Of a stretch of 64,000 bases of DNA, positions 25,620 to 34,317 are shown piece by piece (the stretch's first letter is position 1; every line of letters starts with the position of its first letter). The stretch is from JAMQPK01 sp963782595 (GTDB lineage Bacteria; Acidobacteriota; Vicinamibacteria; Vicinamibacterales; JAMQPK01), in contig CAWAKJ010000001.1 in assembly GCA_963782595.1 (NCBI GenBank), positions 930,001 through 994,000 on the forward strand, given 5' to 3'. The position numbers and the translations under genes were made by a program. The notes under the pieces were generated by a model. That model searched no databases. It was not told the origin of the DNA and saw only the letters and a list, made by a program, of their open reading frames with translations.

Positions 25620-26443
25620 AGCCGCTGCTGACCGCTCACCTTCTTCCCATCGTCGAGGCACGTTTGCTCGAGCTTTTGCGGTCGCTGACGCCCGCCGACT
25701 GGGACGCGCAGACGATTGCCCCGGCCTGGAAGGTCAAGGATGTTGCCGCACATCTCCTCGACACACAACTGCGGAAGCTGTCGGTTGTCCGCGACGACTA
25801 TCGGCCCGGCCCGCCGCCCCGATTCACGTCGCCGGCCGACTTTCCGGCGTTCATCAACCGGTTGAATCGCGAGGGCGTCGAGATGTACCGGCGTCTCAGC
25901 CCGGATGTGCTGATTTCCATGATGGAGGTCGCATCGCGCGCGAGCGCCGAGTTTCATCGGTCACTCGATCCGATGGCCGAAGCCGCGTTCGGCGTGAGCT
26001 GGGCGGGTGAAGAGCGATCGGTGAACTGGTTCGACACGGCCCGCGAGCTGACAGAGCGATGGCACCACCAGCAACAGATTCGGCTCGCCACGAACCGGCC
26101 CGGAATCATGACGCCCGAGCTCTACGGTCCCGTGCTCGACTGCTTCATGCGTGCGCTACCGTACCACTATCGCGACCAGCCCGGCGAGCCGGGCACTCAT
26201 GTGCGATTCAACGTATCGGGGGATTGTGGCGGCAGCTGGTATCTCTTCCACACTGATGAACGTTGGGAGCAGGTGGAATCACCGAAAGGGCGGCAAGTCG
26301 CCGAAGCGACGATTCCACAGGAGATCGCCTGGCGCATCTTCACGAAGGGTATCGATCGCGAAGGCGCTTCGGCGCAGTTGACAGTGACGGGCGATCGCGC
26401 GCTCGGCCTGCACGTGCTGCAGATGGTCTCGATCATCGGATAG
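25616..26443 (+). CDS. DinB / mycothiol-maleylpyruvate isomerase-like protein
   Basis: 275 residues if translation starts at TTG 25616, which overlaps the Omp85 stop by four bases; no better start is available before the conserved N-terminus. 'LLRSLTPADWDAQTIAPAWKVKDVAAHLLDTQLRKL' is the metal-binding helical opening (with the H of 'AAHLLD') of the maleylpyruvate isomerase N-domain/DinB fold, and 'ARELTERWHHQQQIR' supplies further His residues. The C-terminal part resembles the SCP2-like MDMPI-C domain ('WRIFTKGIDREGA'). The family includes thiol-dependent isomerases and transferases; the thiol cofactor and substrate here are unknown. Confidence 0.75.
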   Translation: MKPLLTAHLLPIVEARLLELLRSLTPADWDAQTIAPAWKVKDVAAHLLDTQLRKLSVVRDDYRPGPPPRFTSPADFPAFINRLNREGVEMYRRLSPDVLISMMEVASRASAEFHRSLDPMAEAAFGVSWAGEERSVNWFDTARELTERWHHQQQIRLATNRPGIMTPELYGPVLDCFMRALPYHYRDQPGEPGTHVRFNVSGDCGGSWYLFHTDERWEQVESPKGRQVAEATIPQEIAWRIFTKGIDREGASAQLTVTGDRALGLHVLQMVSIIG

Positions 26444-26451
26444 CGATAAGG

Positions 26452-29052
26452 GTGCAACCCTTCAGACTTCCCGACCGTCTAAGCTTGTCGTTGGGCACAC
26501 TCATCAGCGAATGCCGCTACGCCCTGCGACAGTTGCGGGCTGCGCGCGTGTTCACGGTCACCGCCGTGCTGACGCTCGCCCTGGGCATCGGCGGTACCAC
26601 GGCCATCTTCACCCTCATCCACGCCGTGATGCTGCGCGCCCTGCCGGTGAGCGACCCATCGCGTTTGTACCGCATCGGCGACGGTGCCAACTGCTGCGTG
26701 CAGGGCGGCCCGCAAGATCGCTGGGGAATGTTCTCGTTTCCGCTGTTCGAGCGGCTGAAGGCCGAGATGCCCGAGTTCGAGCAGGTCACGGCATTTCAAG
26801 CCGGTGGCTCACGCTTCGGCGTGAGGCGGCAGGGCAGGGAAACCACGGCAAGACCCCTCCGGTCCGAGTTCGTCGCGGGCAACTACTTCTCCACGCTCGG
26901 CGTCCGAGCACTCACTGGACGCGGCATCACCGTCGAGGATGACTCGCCGGCCTCACCGCCCGTCCTGGTTTTGAGCCACCACGCGTGGCAGGGCACATAC
27001 GGCGGCGATTCCTCGATCCTGGGCGCCACATTCCTCGTAGAGGGGCATCCGTTCACGGTCGTGGGCGTGACGCCGCCGGGCTTCTTCGGCGAAACACTTC
27101 GTGGCGACCCTCCGGATCTCTGGATTCCCCTCCAGAAGGAACCGACGATCAACGGAGACACGTCTCTGCTCAGGCAGCCTATTTCTGCGTGGCTGCGCGT
27201 GATCGGTCGGCTGAGGCCGGGGGCCACGGTCGACGGACTGGGCGCGCGGCTGACAGGGGTCCTGCACCAGTGGATACAGCACGACTCCGGCTACCCCGCG
27301 AACTGGATGCCCAGCGTGATGCAGGCCCTGCCGCGACAGATCATCACCGTGGTGCCCGCCGGCGCTGGTGTGGGCATCATGAAGGAGCAGTACGGACGCA
27401 GTCTGCAGATTCTCCTCGGCGTCTGCGCGCTGGTGCTCCTGATCGCGTGTGCCAACGTCGCCAACCTGTTGCTCGCGCGCGCCGTCGCGCGGCGCGGTCA
27501 GACGGCGGTCAGGCTCGCGATCGGCGCCTCACGCCGCAAGATCGTGGCGCAGGCCCTCGTCGAAAGCACTCTCCTCGCCGTGGCTGGTGGAATCGCGGGC
27601 CTCGTGGTGGCGATTGGCACCGCGCGGCTGCTCGTGGCACTCGCCTTCGCGGGAACCGTGTTCCTTCCGATCGAGACGAATCCGGCGCCGTTGGTGCTGG
27701 CATTCGCCTTCACGCTCGCGCTCGTTACGGGTCTTGTCTTCGGCGCCGCGCCAGCATGGTTCGCGACGCGCACCGATCCGGTTGAGGCGCTCCGCGGGGC
27801 CGGCCGCACCACCGGCGATCGCTCCTCGATCGCGCGCAGGTCGCTCCTTGTCGTGCAGGCGGCCATATCGGTCGTGCTCGTCGCCGGGTCCACAATGCTG
27901 GCCCGCAGTCTCAACAACCTTGAAAACCAGGACTTCGGGTATGAGATTGCCGCTCGCGTCCTCGTCCAAATGAACAGACCACCCGCGACGTATACACCCG
28001 AGAGGCTCACAGCGCTCTATCGTGACGTCGAAGAGCGGCTCAATCGCATCCCGGGCGTGCGCGGGGCGGGCCTTGCCCTCTACAACCCGCTCACGGACAA
28101 CTGGGGCGAAGGCGTGCTCATCGCCGGCCAGCCGCCTCCGGCTCCTGGCGATCAGGTTGGAGCTTCCTGGGATCGTGTCAGTGCCAGTTACCTGCAGAAT
28201 CTCGGCGTCAGACTCGTCCGCGGCCGTCACTTCACGTCGGCCGATGACGAGAATTCAGCGCCAATAGCGGTCGTGAACGAGGCGTTCGTCCGCCGCTTCT
28301 TCAAGAACGGCGAGGAACCCCTGGATCAGCACTTCGGCCTCAACATGCCGGAGCACGTGAACACCTTCCGCATCGTCGGCGTTGTGCGTGATGCAAAGTT
28401 CGCCGGGTTCGCTCTCGATCGCCCGGCGCGGCCGATGTTCTTCGTGCCGCTCGCGCAATCGGTGGACTACAAGAACCCGATGATGAAGCGTATCGAGGTT
28501 CAAACGCACTTCATCAGCGGGTTGATGCTCGTCAGCGACGTGCCGCCCGGCGCGCTCGAACCCCAGGTCAAACGTGCGCTGGCCGAAGCCGACCCGAACC
28601 TGACCGTGACGACGGTCAGAACGATGCAGGAGCAGATCGATCGGTCCTTCAACCAACAGCGCGCCGTCGCGAGCCTCGCCGGATTGTTTGGACTCGTCGC
28701 GCTGGCGCTCGCTGCAATCGGGCTGTACGGGGTGACGGCATACAGCGTTGCACAACGAACGAATGAGATCGGAATACGGATGGCACTCGGGGCCTGGCGG
28801 GGGAACGTCGTCACGATGGTGTTGCACGGCGCGTTCCGTCGCGTGATGGTTGGTCTTGGTCTCGGTCTGCCGCTGGCCGTCGGGGCCGGCTATCTGCTCT
28901 CTGCCCAGCTGTACGGAGTGCAGTTCTGGGATCCCCTGGCTCTCGGCGTCGGCGCCGTGGCACTTGCCACAGTTGCGTTTCTCGCAGCCATCATCCCGGC
29001 GAGGCGAGCCGCATCCATTTCGCCGATAAAGGCCCTGCGCACCGACGCATAG
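26452..29052 (+). CDS. Large orphan MacB/FtsX-type permease (acidobacterial ADOP-like)
   Basis: About 866 residues from GTG 26452; TTG 26485 is an equally possible start. The frame runs upstream into the preceding gene but conserved sequence begins only at 'ECRYALRQLRAARVFTVTAVLTLALGIGGTTAIF', the standard opening of these permeases. Two MacB-core periplasmic domains alternate with two FtsX transmembrane units ('VCALVLLIACANVANLLLARA ... AVRLAIGASRRKIV' and 'AIGLYGVTAYSVAQRTNEIGIRMALGA'), and the end 'IPARRAASISPIKALRTDA' is typical. There is no ATPase or PadR gene next to it. The family is thought to move hydrophobic compounds or lipoproteins, based only on MacB similarity. Confidence 0.88.
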   Translation: MQPFRLPDRLSLSLGTLISECRYALRQLRAARVFTVTAVLTLALGIGGTTAIFTLIHAVMLRALPVSDPSRLYRIGDGANCCVQGGPQDRWGMFSFPLFERLKAEMPEFEQVTAFQAGGSRFGVRRQGRETTARPLRSEFVAGNYFSTLGVRALTGRGITVEDDSPASPPVLVLSHHAWQGTYGGDSSILGATFLVEGHPFTVVGVTPPGFFGETLRGDPPDLWIPLQKEPTINGDTSLLRQPISAWLRVIGRLRPGATVDGLGARLTGVLHQWIQHDSGYPANWMPSVMQALPRQIITVVPAGAGVGIMKEQYGRSLQILLGVCALVLLIACANVANLLLARAVARRGQTAVRLAIGASRRKIVAQALVESTLLAVAGGIAGLVVAIGTARLLVALAFAGTVFLPIETNPAPLVLAFAFTLALVTGLVFGAAPAWFATRTDPVEALRGAGRTTGDRSSIARRSLLVVQAAISVVLVAGSTMLARSLNNLENQDFGYEIAARVLVQMNRPPATYTPERLTALYRDVEERLNRIPGVRGAGLALYNPLTDNWGEGVLIAGQPPPAPGDQVGASWDRVSASYLQNLGVRLVRGRHFTSADDENSAPIAVVNEAFVRRFFKNGEEPLDQHFGLNMPEHVNTFRIVGVVRDAKFAGFALDRPARPMFFVPLAQSVDYKNPMMKRIEVQTHFISGLMLVSDVPPGALEPQVKRALAEADPNLTVTTVRTMQEQIDRSFNQQRAVASLAGLFGLVALALAAIGLYGVTAYSVAQRTNEIGIRMALGAWRGNVVTMVLHGAFRRVMVGLGLGLPLAVGAGYLLSAQLYGVQFWDPLALGVGAVALATVAFLAAIIPARRAASISPIKALRTDA

Positions 29053-29169
29053 TGCCGAGGCAGCGAAGAGAAGGCGTATCGGCACGACATTGTGCGGGTG
29101 TAGGATCAGAGGCTGCCTCGTATCACATCCGAAACTCCAACTGTGGCGTCTAAGCAGTCTGAGCAAGCG

Positions 29170-30414
29170 ATGAAAAAGCCGTATCTGGTGCCTGCGCTTC
29201 TGGTGGTGGCTCTAGTCGTCGCGCTCGCCGTCGGCCGCAGCGTCCGCGCGGTCGGTACCGAGGTCGAGGCGCAACTGGCGACGGCATCGTTGAAGGTCGC
29301 GCGCGGCGCGTTCGTCAAGACGTTGCGGACGACCGGTCTGGTCGAATCCATTCATTTTCATAACGTTGCGGCGCCCCGGCTCGTGGGCGCGACCGGACCA
29401 GGCAGCAACACGCTCATCATCACGGATCTCGTGCCCAGCGGCACGTCCGTCGTGCCGGGCCAGCTCCTCGTCGAATTCGACCGGCAGAACCAGTTGAAGG
29501 CCGCCATAGACAAGCGGTCCGAGTATCGCGATCTGGAGGAGCAAATCCGGAAAAAGCGCGCCGAGCAGGAACAGACGCGCGCCAAGGACGAAGCGGAGCT
29601 GGCAGTCGCGGCGAATGCCGTGCAGAACGCCAACCTCGAGATGCAGAAGAACGTGTATCTCGGCCGCATCGATCAGGAGAAGAACCAGCAGCGTTTGGAA
29701 GAGGCGCAGGCGAAGCAGAAGCAGCTCAAGGCGACCTTCGATCTGAAGCGCCGTGCCGAGCAGGCCGAGCTGCGCATCCTGGAGATCCAGCGCGATCGCG
29801 CCCACAGGGCGATGACGTCGGCCGAGGACAACGCCGCGCGGATGGCCGTCAAGTCACCCATCCCCGGCGTCGTGGTTCTGCGCATGGTCTGGCGCGCGGG
29901 GGGACAGGTTGAAATCCAGGAGGGGGAGGAAGCGCGTCCCGGCATGCCGATCATGCAGGTTGTGGATCCGGCGGCGATGCAGGTGCGCGTGAAGGTGAAT
30001 CAGGCCGACGTCCATCTCCTTCAAGCCGGCCAGCCGGCGCGAATCTCGCTCGATGCCTACCCCGACCTTCACTTCCAGGGCCGCGTCGAGCAGGTGACCC
30101 CTGTCGGCACGACGAGCATGCTGACGACCCGCGTTCGCAACTTCGTCGCGATTGTCAGCATCAAGGGAAGCCATCCCAAGCTCATGCCGGACCTGTCGGC
30201 GGCGGTGGACGTGGAGCTCGAACGGAAAGACAACGTGATCGTTATCCCGCGCGACGCAGTCGTACGCGACGAAGAGGCTTTCACCGTTCGGGTGCTGGAC
30301 GGCGACACCGTGCGGCCGCGCACCGTCACGCTCGGCGCGATGAACGATTACGAAGTGATTGTCGCTTCCGGCCTCGAGCCCGGTGACATGGTGCAGCGGC
30401 ATGTGGCGAAATAA
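29170..30414 (+). CDS. HlyD/MacA-type periplasmic adaptor, first of three
   Basis: 414 residues from ATG 29170 (GTG 29143 would add nine). A single N-terminal membrane anchor ('KKPYLVPALLVVALVVALAVG') is followed by the adaptor parts: lipoyl half-motif, a long alpha-hairpin rich in Glu/Lys/Gln ('QIRKKRAEQEQTRAKDEAELA'), the second lipoyl half ('SPIPGVVVLRMVWRAGG'), a beta-barrel ('MQVRVKVNQADVHLLQAGQ') and a membrane-proximal domain ('VIVIPRDAVVRDEEAFTVRV'). Such adaptors link an inner-membrane transporter to an outer-membrane channel. It heads a four-gene operon and overlaps the next gene by 14 bp. Confidence 0.88.
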   Translation: MKKPYLVPALLVVALVVALAVGRSVRAVGTEVEAQLATASLKVARGAFVKTLRTTGLVESIHFHNVAAPRLVGATGPGSNTLIITDLVPSGTSVVPGQLLVEFDRQNQLKAAIDKRSEYRDLEEQIRKKRAEQEQTRAKDEAELAVAANAVQNANLEMQKNVYLGRIDQEKNQQRLEEAQAKQKQLKATFDLKRRAEQAELRILEIQRDRAHRAMTSAEDNAARMAVKSPIPGVVVLRMVWRAGGQVEIQEGEEARPGMPIMQVVDPAAMQVRVKVNQADVHLLQAGQPARISLDAYPDLHFQGRVEQVTPVGTTSMLTTRVRNFVAIVSIKGSHPKLMPDLSAAVDVELERKDNVIVIPRDAVVRDEEAFTVRVLDGDTVRPRTVTLGAMNDYEVIVASGLEPGDMVQRHVAK

Positions 30415-31645
30415 CAAGCGCACGGTCGTCGCCTCTGCCGCCGGCGTCGCGATCATCCTCGCCATTGCCGGCATGAGCGGCGTGTTCGGCCGCGGCGCAG
30501 CAGCCGACGTGCCGACGACGGTCGTCACCAAGGGCGAGTTCATCGACTACCTGCAAGTGCGCGGGGAGGTGAAGGCGGTACGGTCGGTGCCGCTGACCGT
30601 CCCCACCACGGGCGGGGGCGACCTGCAGATTCTCGAACTCGCCAAGAACGGCATGAACATCAAGAAAGGCGATGTCGTCGTCCGGTTCGACCCGATGAGC
30701 GTTCAACGCACGCTGAACGACAGGCGCTCCGAGTTCAAACAGGCCGAGGAAGAGATCGGCAAGACGCGGGCACAGTATCGCATTCAGGAGCAGCAGACGC
30801 AGACCGACCTGACGAAGGCGCGCTACGACGTCCGGCGGGCGGAGCTCGATACGGTGCCGTCCGAATTTCTCCCGCGGATGGAACGCGAGCAGAAATTGCT
30901 GACGCTCTCTGACACGAAAGCCCGGCTCGGTGAAGCCGAGCGGAAGCTGAAAGCACTGAGCGACATCGAGAAGGCGGAGCTGGCCAGCAAAATCCAGAAG
31001 CGAGACAAGGCGCGCTTCGATCTCGAGCACGCCGAACGGCAGCTCGGCGGCCTCGAGATCGTCTCGCCCGTGGATGGCGTCGTGTCGATCATGCCGAACT
31101 GGCGTTCGTGCTGTCCGCCGCCCGACTTCAAGGCTGGCGATCGCGCATGGCCGGGCCAGGTGATAGCCGAAGTGCCGGATCTTTCGACGCTCCGCGTGAC
31201 GGCCAGGCTCGAAGAGGCAGAGCGCGGCCGCATGCAGCAGGACCAGCGCGTCGTCGTCAGAGCCGACGCCATTCCCGACAAGGAGCTGGCCGGAAAAGTC
31301 AGCGACATCAGCGCGCTCGCGCGCGTCGATTTCTCCAACTGGCCGCCGCAGCGCAACTTCGACATGATCGTCCAGCTCGACGAGATGGATGCGCGGCTGC
31401 GGCCCGGCATGAACACGAGCGTCCGCGTGGCCGTCGATCGCGTGGCCAACGTCGTGTTGATTCCCGCGCGCGCGGTCTTCGAGAAGGAAGGCCGCTCGGT
31501 GGCGTACGTCGCTCGGACACGCGGCGGCTGGGACGAACGGCCGGTGCAGATCGCGCGACGTGGTCAGGAGCAGCACGTCGTGAGCCAGGGCGTGCAGCCG
31601 GGCGAACGCGTGGCCCTGAAAGATCCGATTCCGCCAGTGAAGTGA
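30401..31645 (+). CDS. HlyD/MacA-type periplasmic adaptor, second of three
   Basis: 414 residues from ATG 30401, inside the last codons of the first adaptor gene. It shares the same plan: anchor ('TVVASAAGVAIILAIAGMSGVFG'), coiled hairpin ('ERRSEFKQAEEEIGKTRAQY'-like region), lipoyl half 'SPVDGVVSIMPNW', barrel 'LRVTARLEEAERGRMQQDQ' and membrane-proximal strand. A short Cys-Cys-Pro-Pro insertion ('SCCPPPDF') follows the lipoyl half. It is only distantly similar to its two neighbours, so this is an old triplication. No other domain is present. Confidence 0.88.
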   Translation: MWRNNKRTVVASAAGVAIILAIAGMSGVFGRGAAADVPTTVVTKGEFIDYLQVRGEVKAVRSVPLTVPTTGGGDLQILELAKNGMNIKKGDVVVRFDPMSVQRTLNDRRSEFKQAEEEIGKTRAQYRIQEQQTQTDLTKARYDVRRAELDTVPSEFLPRMEREQKLLTLSDTKARLGEAERKLKALSDIEKAELASKIQKRDKARFDLEHAERQLGGLEIVSPVDGVVSIMPNWRSCCPPPDFKAGDRAWPGQVIAEVPDLSTLRVTARLEEAERGRMQQDQRVVVRADAIPDKELAGKVSDISALARVDFSNWPPQRNFDMIVQLDEMDARLRPGMNTSVRVAVDRVANVVLIPARAVFEKEGRSVAYVARTRGGWDERPVQIARRGQEQHVVSQGVQPGERVALKDPIPPVK

Positions 31646-31650
31646 CACGC

Positions 31651-32964
31651 ATGACAACAGCGAATCGTAAGCGTCTCGGCTGGTCGGTCGCAGGTGTGCT
31701 GGGTATTGCGCTGGTGATCGCGGCAATCGCCGTCGCCCCGATGCAGGGCGTACAAACCGACGGCAACGTGATTCCGACCGCGCGGGTCGCCGAGGGCGAC
31801 GTGCCGGTCGTGGTGCACGCGACAGGCGAGTTGAAGCCGTTGCGCGCGCAGGCACTCGTGGCGCCTTCGGTGGGCGGTCCGATGCAAATCCTTTCCGTGG
31901 CGGCGACCGGAACGCCAGTGAAGGCGGGCGATGTCGTCGTCGACTTCGACAAAAGCGAGCAGGAAGAGCGCCTCGAAACCGCGAAGTCGGAGGTCGCTCA
32001 GGCCGAACAGGAGATCGTGAAGATGCGCGCGGATGCGGTCGTGCAGGGCGCGCAGGACGAAGTGACACTGCTCACGGCGCGGTTCGATCTGCGCCGGGCA
32101 GAGCTCGACGTGCAGGGGTCAGTCCTCCACAGCGCAATCGACAAGCAGAAGTTCTTGCTGACGCAGGAACAGGCGAAGGGGCGGCTCGCTCAGCTCCTGA
32201 ACGACCAGCAATCGCGTGCGGATACCGATCGCGCGTCGCTGGCTGTGCTGGAGGAAAAGCGCAACAAAGCCAGGCTGCAGATGGACAACGCCCAGAAGAA
32301 CATCGACAACATGACGCTGCGTGCGCCGTTCGATGGTCTGGTCGCCGTGAAAGACAACGACATGAACAACGCCGCGTGGGCGGGCGTGGTGGTGCCCGAG
32401 TTCCGCGCCGGCGACACGGTCTATCCCGGACGCCAGGTCGCCGAGGTGCTGCATCAGTCGGGCATCGAGCTCATCGCCAAGGTCAGTGAATACGATCGCG
32501 CGCACCTGAACACCGGCCAGATCGCCGATGTGGCGATTCACGCCGTGCAGGGCAAGAGCCTTACGGCGACCATCAAGGCGGTCGCGGGCGCCAGTCGCCG
32601 CGAGGTGTGGTCGTGGAACGATCCGACGCGCACGTTCGACATCAGTTTTGACGTGACGGGCAGCAGCCCCGGCAGCCTCCGTCCGGGCCTCACGACACAG
32701 GTGCGCGTCACGGGCGCGCCAATCAAGGCGGTGCGCTATCTGCCGCGGCAGGCGCTGTTCGAACAGGACGGCAAGCCGGTCGTGTTCGTCCGTCAGGGAC
32801 GCTCGTTCGAGCCGCGCGAGGTGAAAGTCTCGCATCGCACGGAAGCGCATGTCGTGGTGACCGACCTGCCGGTCGGGACGGAAGTGGCGCTGCGGAATCC
32901 TCTCGTGGACGACACGAAAGGCGCGGGAAGCGCTGGACCGGTTCAGCCAAGGGCAGGCTCGTGA
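31651..32964 (+). CDS. HlyD/MacA-type periplasmic adaptor, third of three
   Basis: 437 residues from ATG 31651, five bases after the previous stop; the long open frame upstream is an overlap artefact. It has an anchor ('GWSVAGVLGIALVIAAIAVAP'), hairpin ('EEKRNKARLQMDNAQKNIDN'), lipoyl half 'APFDGLVAVKDND', barrel 'ELIAKVSEYDRAHLNTGQ' and a C-terminal domain ending '...AGSAGPVQPRAGS'. The stop overlaps the GTG start of the permease gene by four bases (GTGA), so the adaptor and the permease are translationally coupled and likely form one complex. Confidence 0.88.
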   Translation: MTTANRKRLGWSVAGVLGIALVIAAIAVAPMQGVQTDGNVIPTARVAEGDVPVVVHATGELKPLRAQALVAPSVGGPMQILSVAATGTPVKAGDVVVDFDKSEQEERLETAKSEVAQAEQEIVKMRADAVVQGAQDEVTLLTARFDLRRAELDVQGSVLHSAIDKQKFLLTQEQAKGRLAQLLNDQQSRADTDRASLAVLEEKRNKARLQMDNAQKNIDNMTLRAPFDGLVAVKDNDMNNAAWAGVVVPEFRAGDTVYPGRQVAEVLHQSGIELIAKVSEYDRAHLNTGQIADVAIHAVQGKSLTATIKAVAGASRREVWSWNDPTRTFDISFDVTGSSPGSLRPGLTTQVRVTGAPIKAVRYLPRQALFEQDGKPVVFVRQGRSFEPREVKVSHRTEAHVVVTDLPVGTEVALRNPLVDDTKGAGSAGPVQPRAGS

Positions 32965-34217
32965 CGCAGTTCGGTTCCGGGTTTCAGGATCTGCGGCTCG
33001 GCCTCGAGAACCTTCGCGTCCACAAGCTTCGCTCACTGCTGACGATGCTCGGCATGATCTTCGGCGTTGCGGCCGTTGTCGCGATGCTCTCGATCGGCGC
33101 GGGCGCGCAGCAACAGGTGATGGCGTTCATCGAGCAGCTCGGCGTGCGTAATGTCATCGTCGAGGCGCGTGAGACCACCGAGCCTCAGGCGTTCGGCAAA
33201 GTGCGGAGCTCGTCGCCGGGCCTGACGTTCCAGGACTACCGGGTCATTCGCGCGACGATGGAAGGCGTGAGTGCCGCGACGCCTCGCAAGCGGTTCCAGC
33301 CGTCGAAGATGCTGCCGAAGCCACAGCGTGGCATGCCGAACGTGTATGGCGTCACGCCGTCCTACATTCCCATCGGCAACCTGCGGCTCACGGCGGGACG
33401 CTTCTTCGATGAAGGGGAGAACGAACGGGCGACGGCGGTCGCGGTGCTCGGCGAGGGCGCCAAGGCGGCGCTGTTCGGCCCTGCTGAAGCCGTCGGCGAA
33501 TACATCAAAGTGAACGACCAGTGGCTGCGGGTGATCGGCGTGGCGGGGCCGCAACTGAGCGCGCAGACCGAATCACTCGGACTCCCCGAGGAAGACCGGA
33601 ACAACCTGGTGTACGTTCCGCTCATGACGGCGATGCTGCGCCTCGAAGACAACTACAGCCGCTTCCGCGACGAGATCGACGGCATCTATCTGCAGCTCGA
33701 GCCGGGAATCGACAGCGTGGCCGGCGCCGAGACGATTCGCGGTGTGCTGAACGCGTCGCACCGGAATACGCCGGACTTCAACGTCATCGTGCCGGCCGCC
33801 CTGCTTGCGGAACAGCGCCGGACGCAGCGCATTTTCGAGGTCGTCATGGTGGCGCTCGCGTCGATTTCGCTGCTGGTCGGCGGCATCGGGATCATGAACA
33901 TTATGCTCGCCAGCATCCTCGAGCGGACGCGAGAGATCGGCGTCCGCCGGGCGCTGGGTGCGCGCCGGACCGACATCGTGCGCCAGTTCCTCATCGAGAC
34001 GATTCTCATCTCGTTCGTCGGCGGCACGATTGGTGTCATCGTCGGCGTCGGGATTTCACAGCTCATTGGCCTGCTCGCAGGCTGGTCCACGATTGTGACA
34101 GCGAGCTCGATTCTGCTCGCGTTCCTCGTCTCTGTCTCCGTCGGCCTCGTGTTCGGTCTCTACCCCGCACGTCGCGCTGCGCACCTCGATCCGATCGAAG
34201 CGCTCAGATACGAGTAG
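32961..34217 (+). CDS. MacB-like FtsX-domain ABC permease without ATPase domain
   Basis: 418 residues starting with GTG 32961. N-terminal helix 'LRSLLTMLGMIFGVAAVVAMLSIGAGAQQQ', a MacB-type periplasmic core, and a C-terminal FtsX unit of three helices ('ISLLVGGIGIMNIMLASILERTREIGVRRALGA', 'GGTIGVIVGVGISQLIG', 'SVGLVFGLYPARRAAHLDPIEALRYE'). This is the MacB permease half; the nucleotide-binding domain that is fused in MacB or encoded beside it in related operons is missing. The operon ends here at a composite GTCCGGC repeat. It must borrow an ATPase from elsewhere, for example one like 54087-54773, or the ATPase gene was lost. Confidence 0.9.
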   Translation: MTQFGSGFQDLRLGLENLRVHKLRSLLTMLGMIFGVAAVVAMLSIGAGAQQQVMAFIEQLGVRNVIVEARETTEPQAFGKVRSSSPGLTFQDYRVIRATMEGVSAATPRKRFQPSKMLPKPQRGMPNVYGVTPSYIPIGNLRLTAGRFFDEGENERATAVAVLGEGAKAALFGPAEAVGEYIKVNDQWLRVIGVAGPQLSAQTESLGLPEEDRNNLVYVPLMTAMLRLEDNYSRFRDEIDGIYLQLEPGIDSVAGAETIRGVLNASHRNTPDFNVIVPAALLAEQRRTQRIFEVVMVALASISLLVGGIGIMNIMLASILERTREIGVRRALGARRTDIVRQFLIETILISFVGGTIGVIVGVGISQLIGLLAGWSTIVTASSILLAFLVSVSVGLVFGLYPARRAAHLDPIEALRYE

Positions 34218-34239
34218 CGCTGGTAGGGCGGAGCCGTAT

Positions 34240-34300
34240 ACGTAGTGTCCGGCTTTAGCCGGACTTCACAAGGTCCGCCTGAAGGCGGACACTGCGTACT
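34240..34300. repeat. Double GTCCGGC/GTCCGCC hairpin (copy 4)
   Basis: Two palindromes face each other: ACGTAGTGTCCGGC-TTTA-GCCGGAC (34240-34264) and GTCCGCC-TGAA-GGCGGACACTGCGTA (34273-34299). The outer words TACGTAGTGTCC and GGACACTGCGTA are also inverted copies, so the whole 60 bp can fold as a dumbbell. It separates the MacB-like permease gene from the convergent ankyrin-LRR gene and may act as terminator. Confidence 0.75.
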
Positions 34301-34317
34301 ATCGCATCCACGCGAAT

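Noticed and set aside
23880..25661. 593-codon minus-strand open frame over the Omp85 gene
   Set aside because: Antisense to a protein with POTRA and barrel signatures; no motif of its own.
30326..32068. 580-codon minus-strand open frame over the adaptor operon
   Set aside because: Low-complexity Arg/Pro/Ser translation, antisense to three recognisable adaptors.
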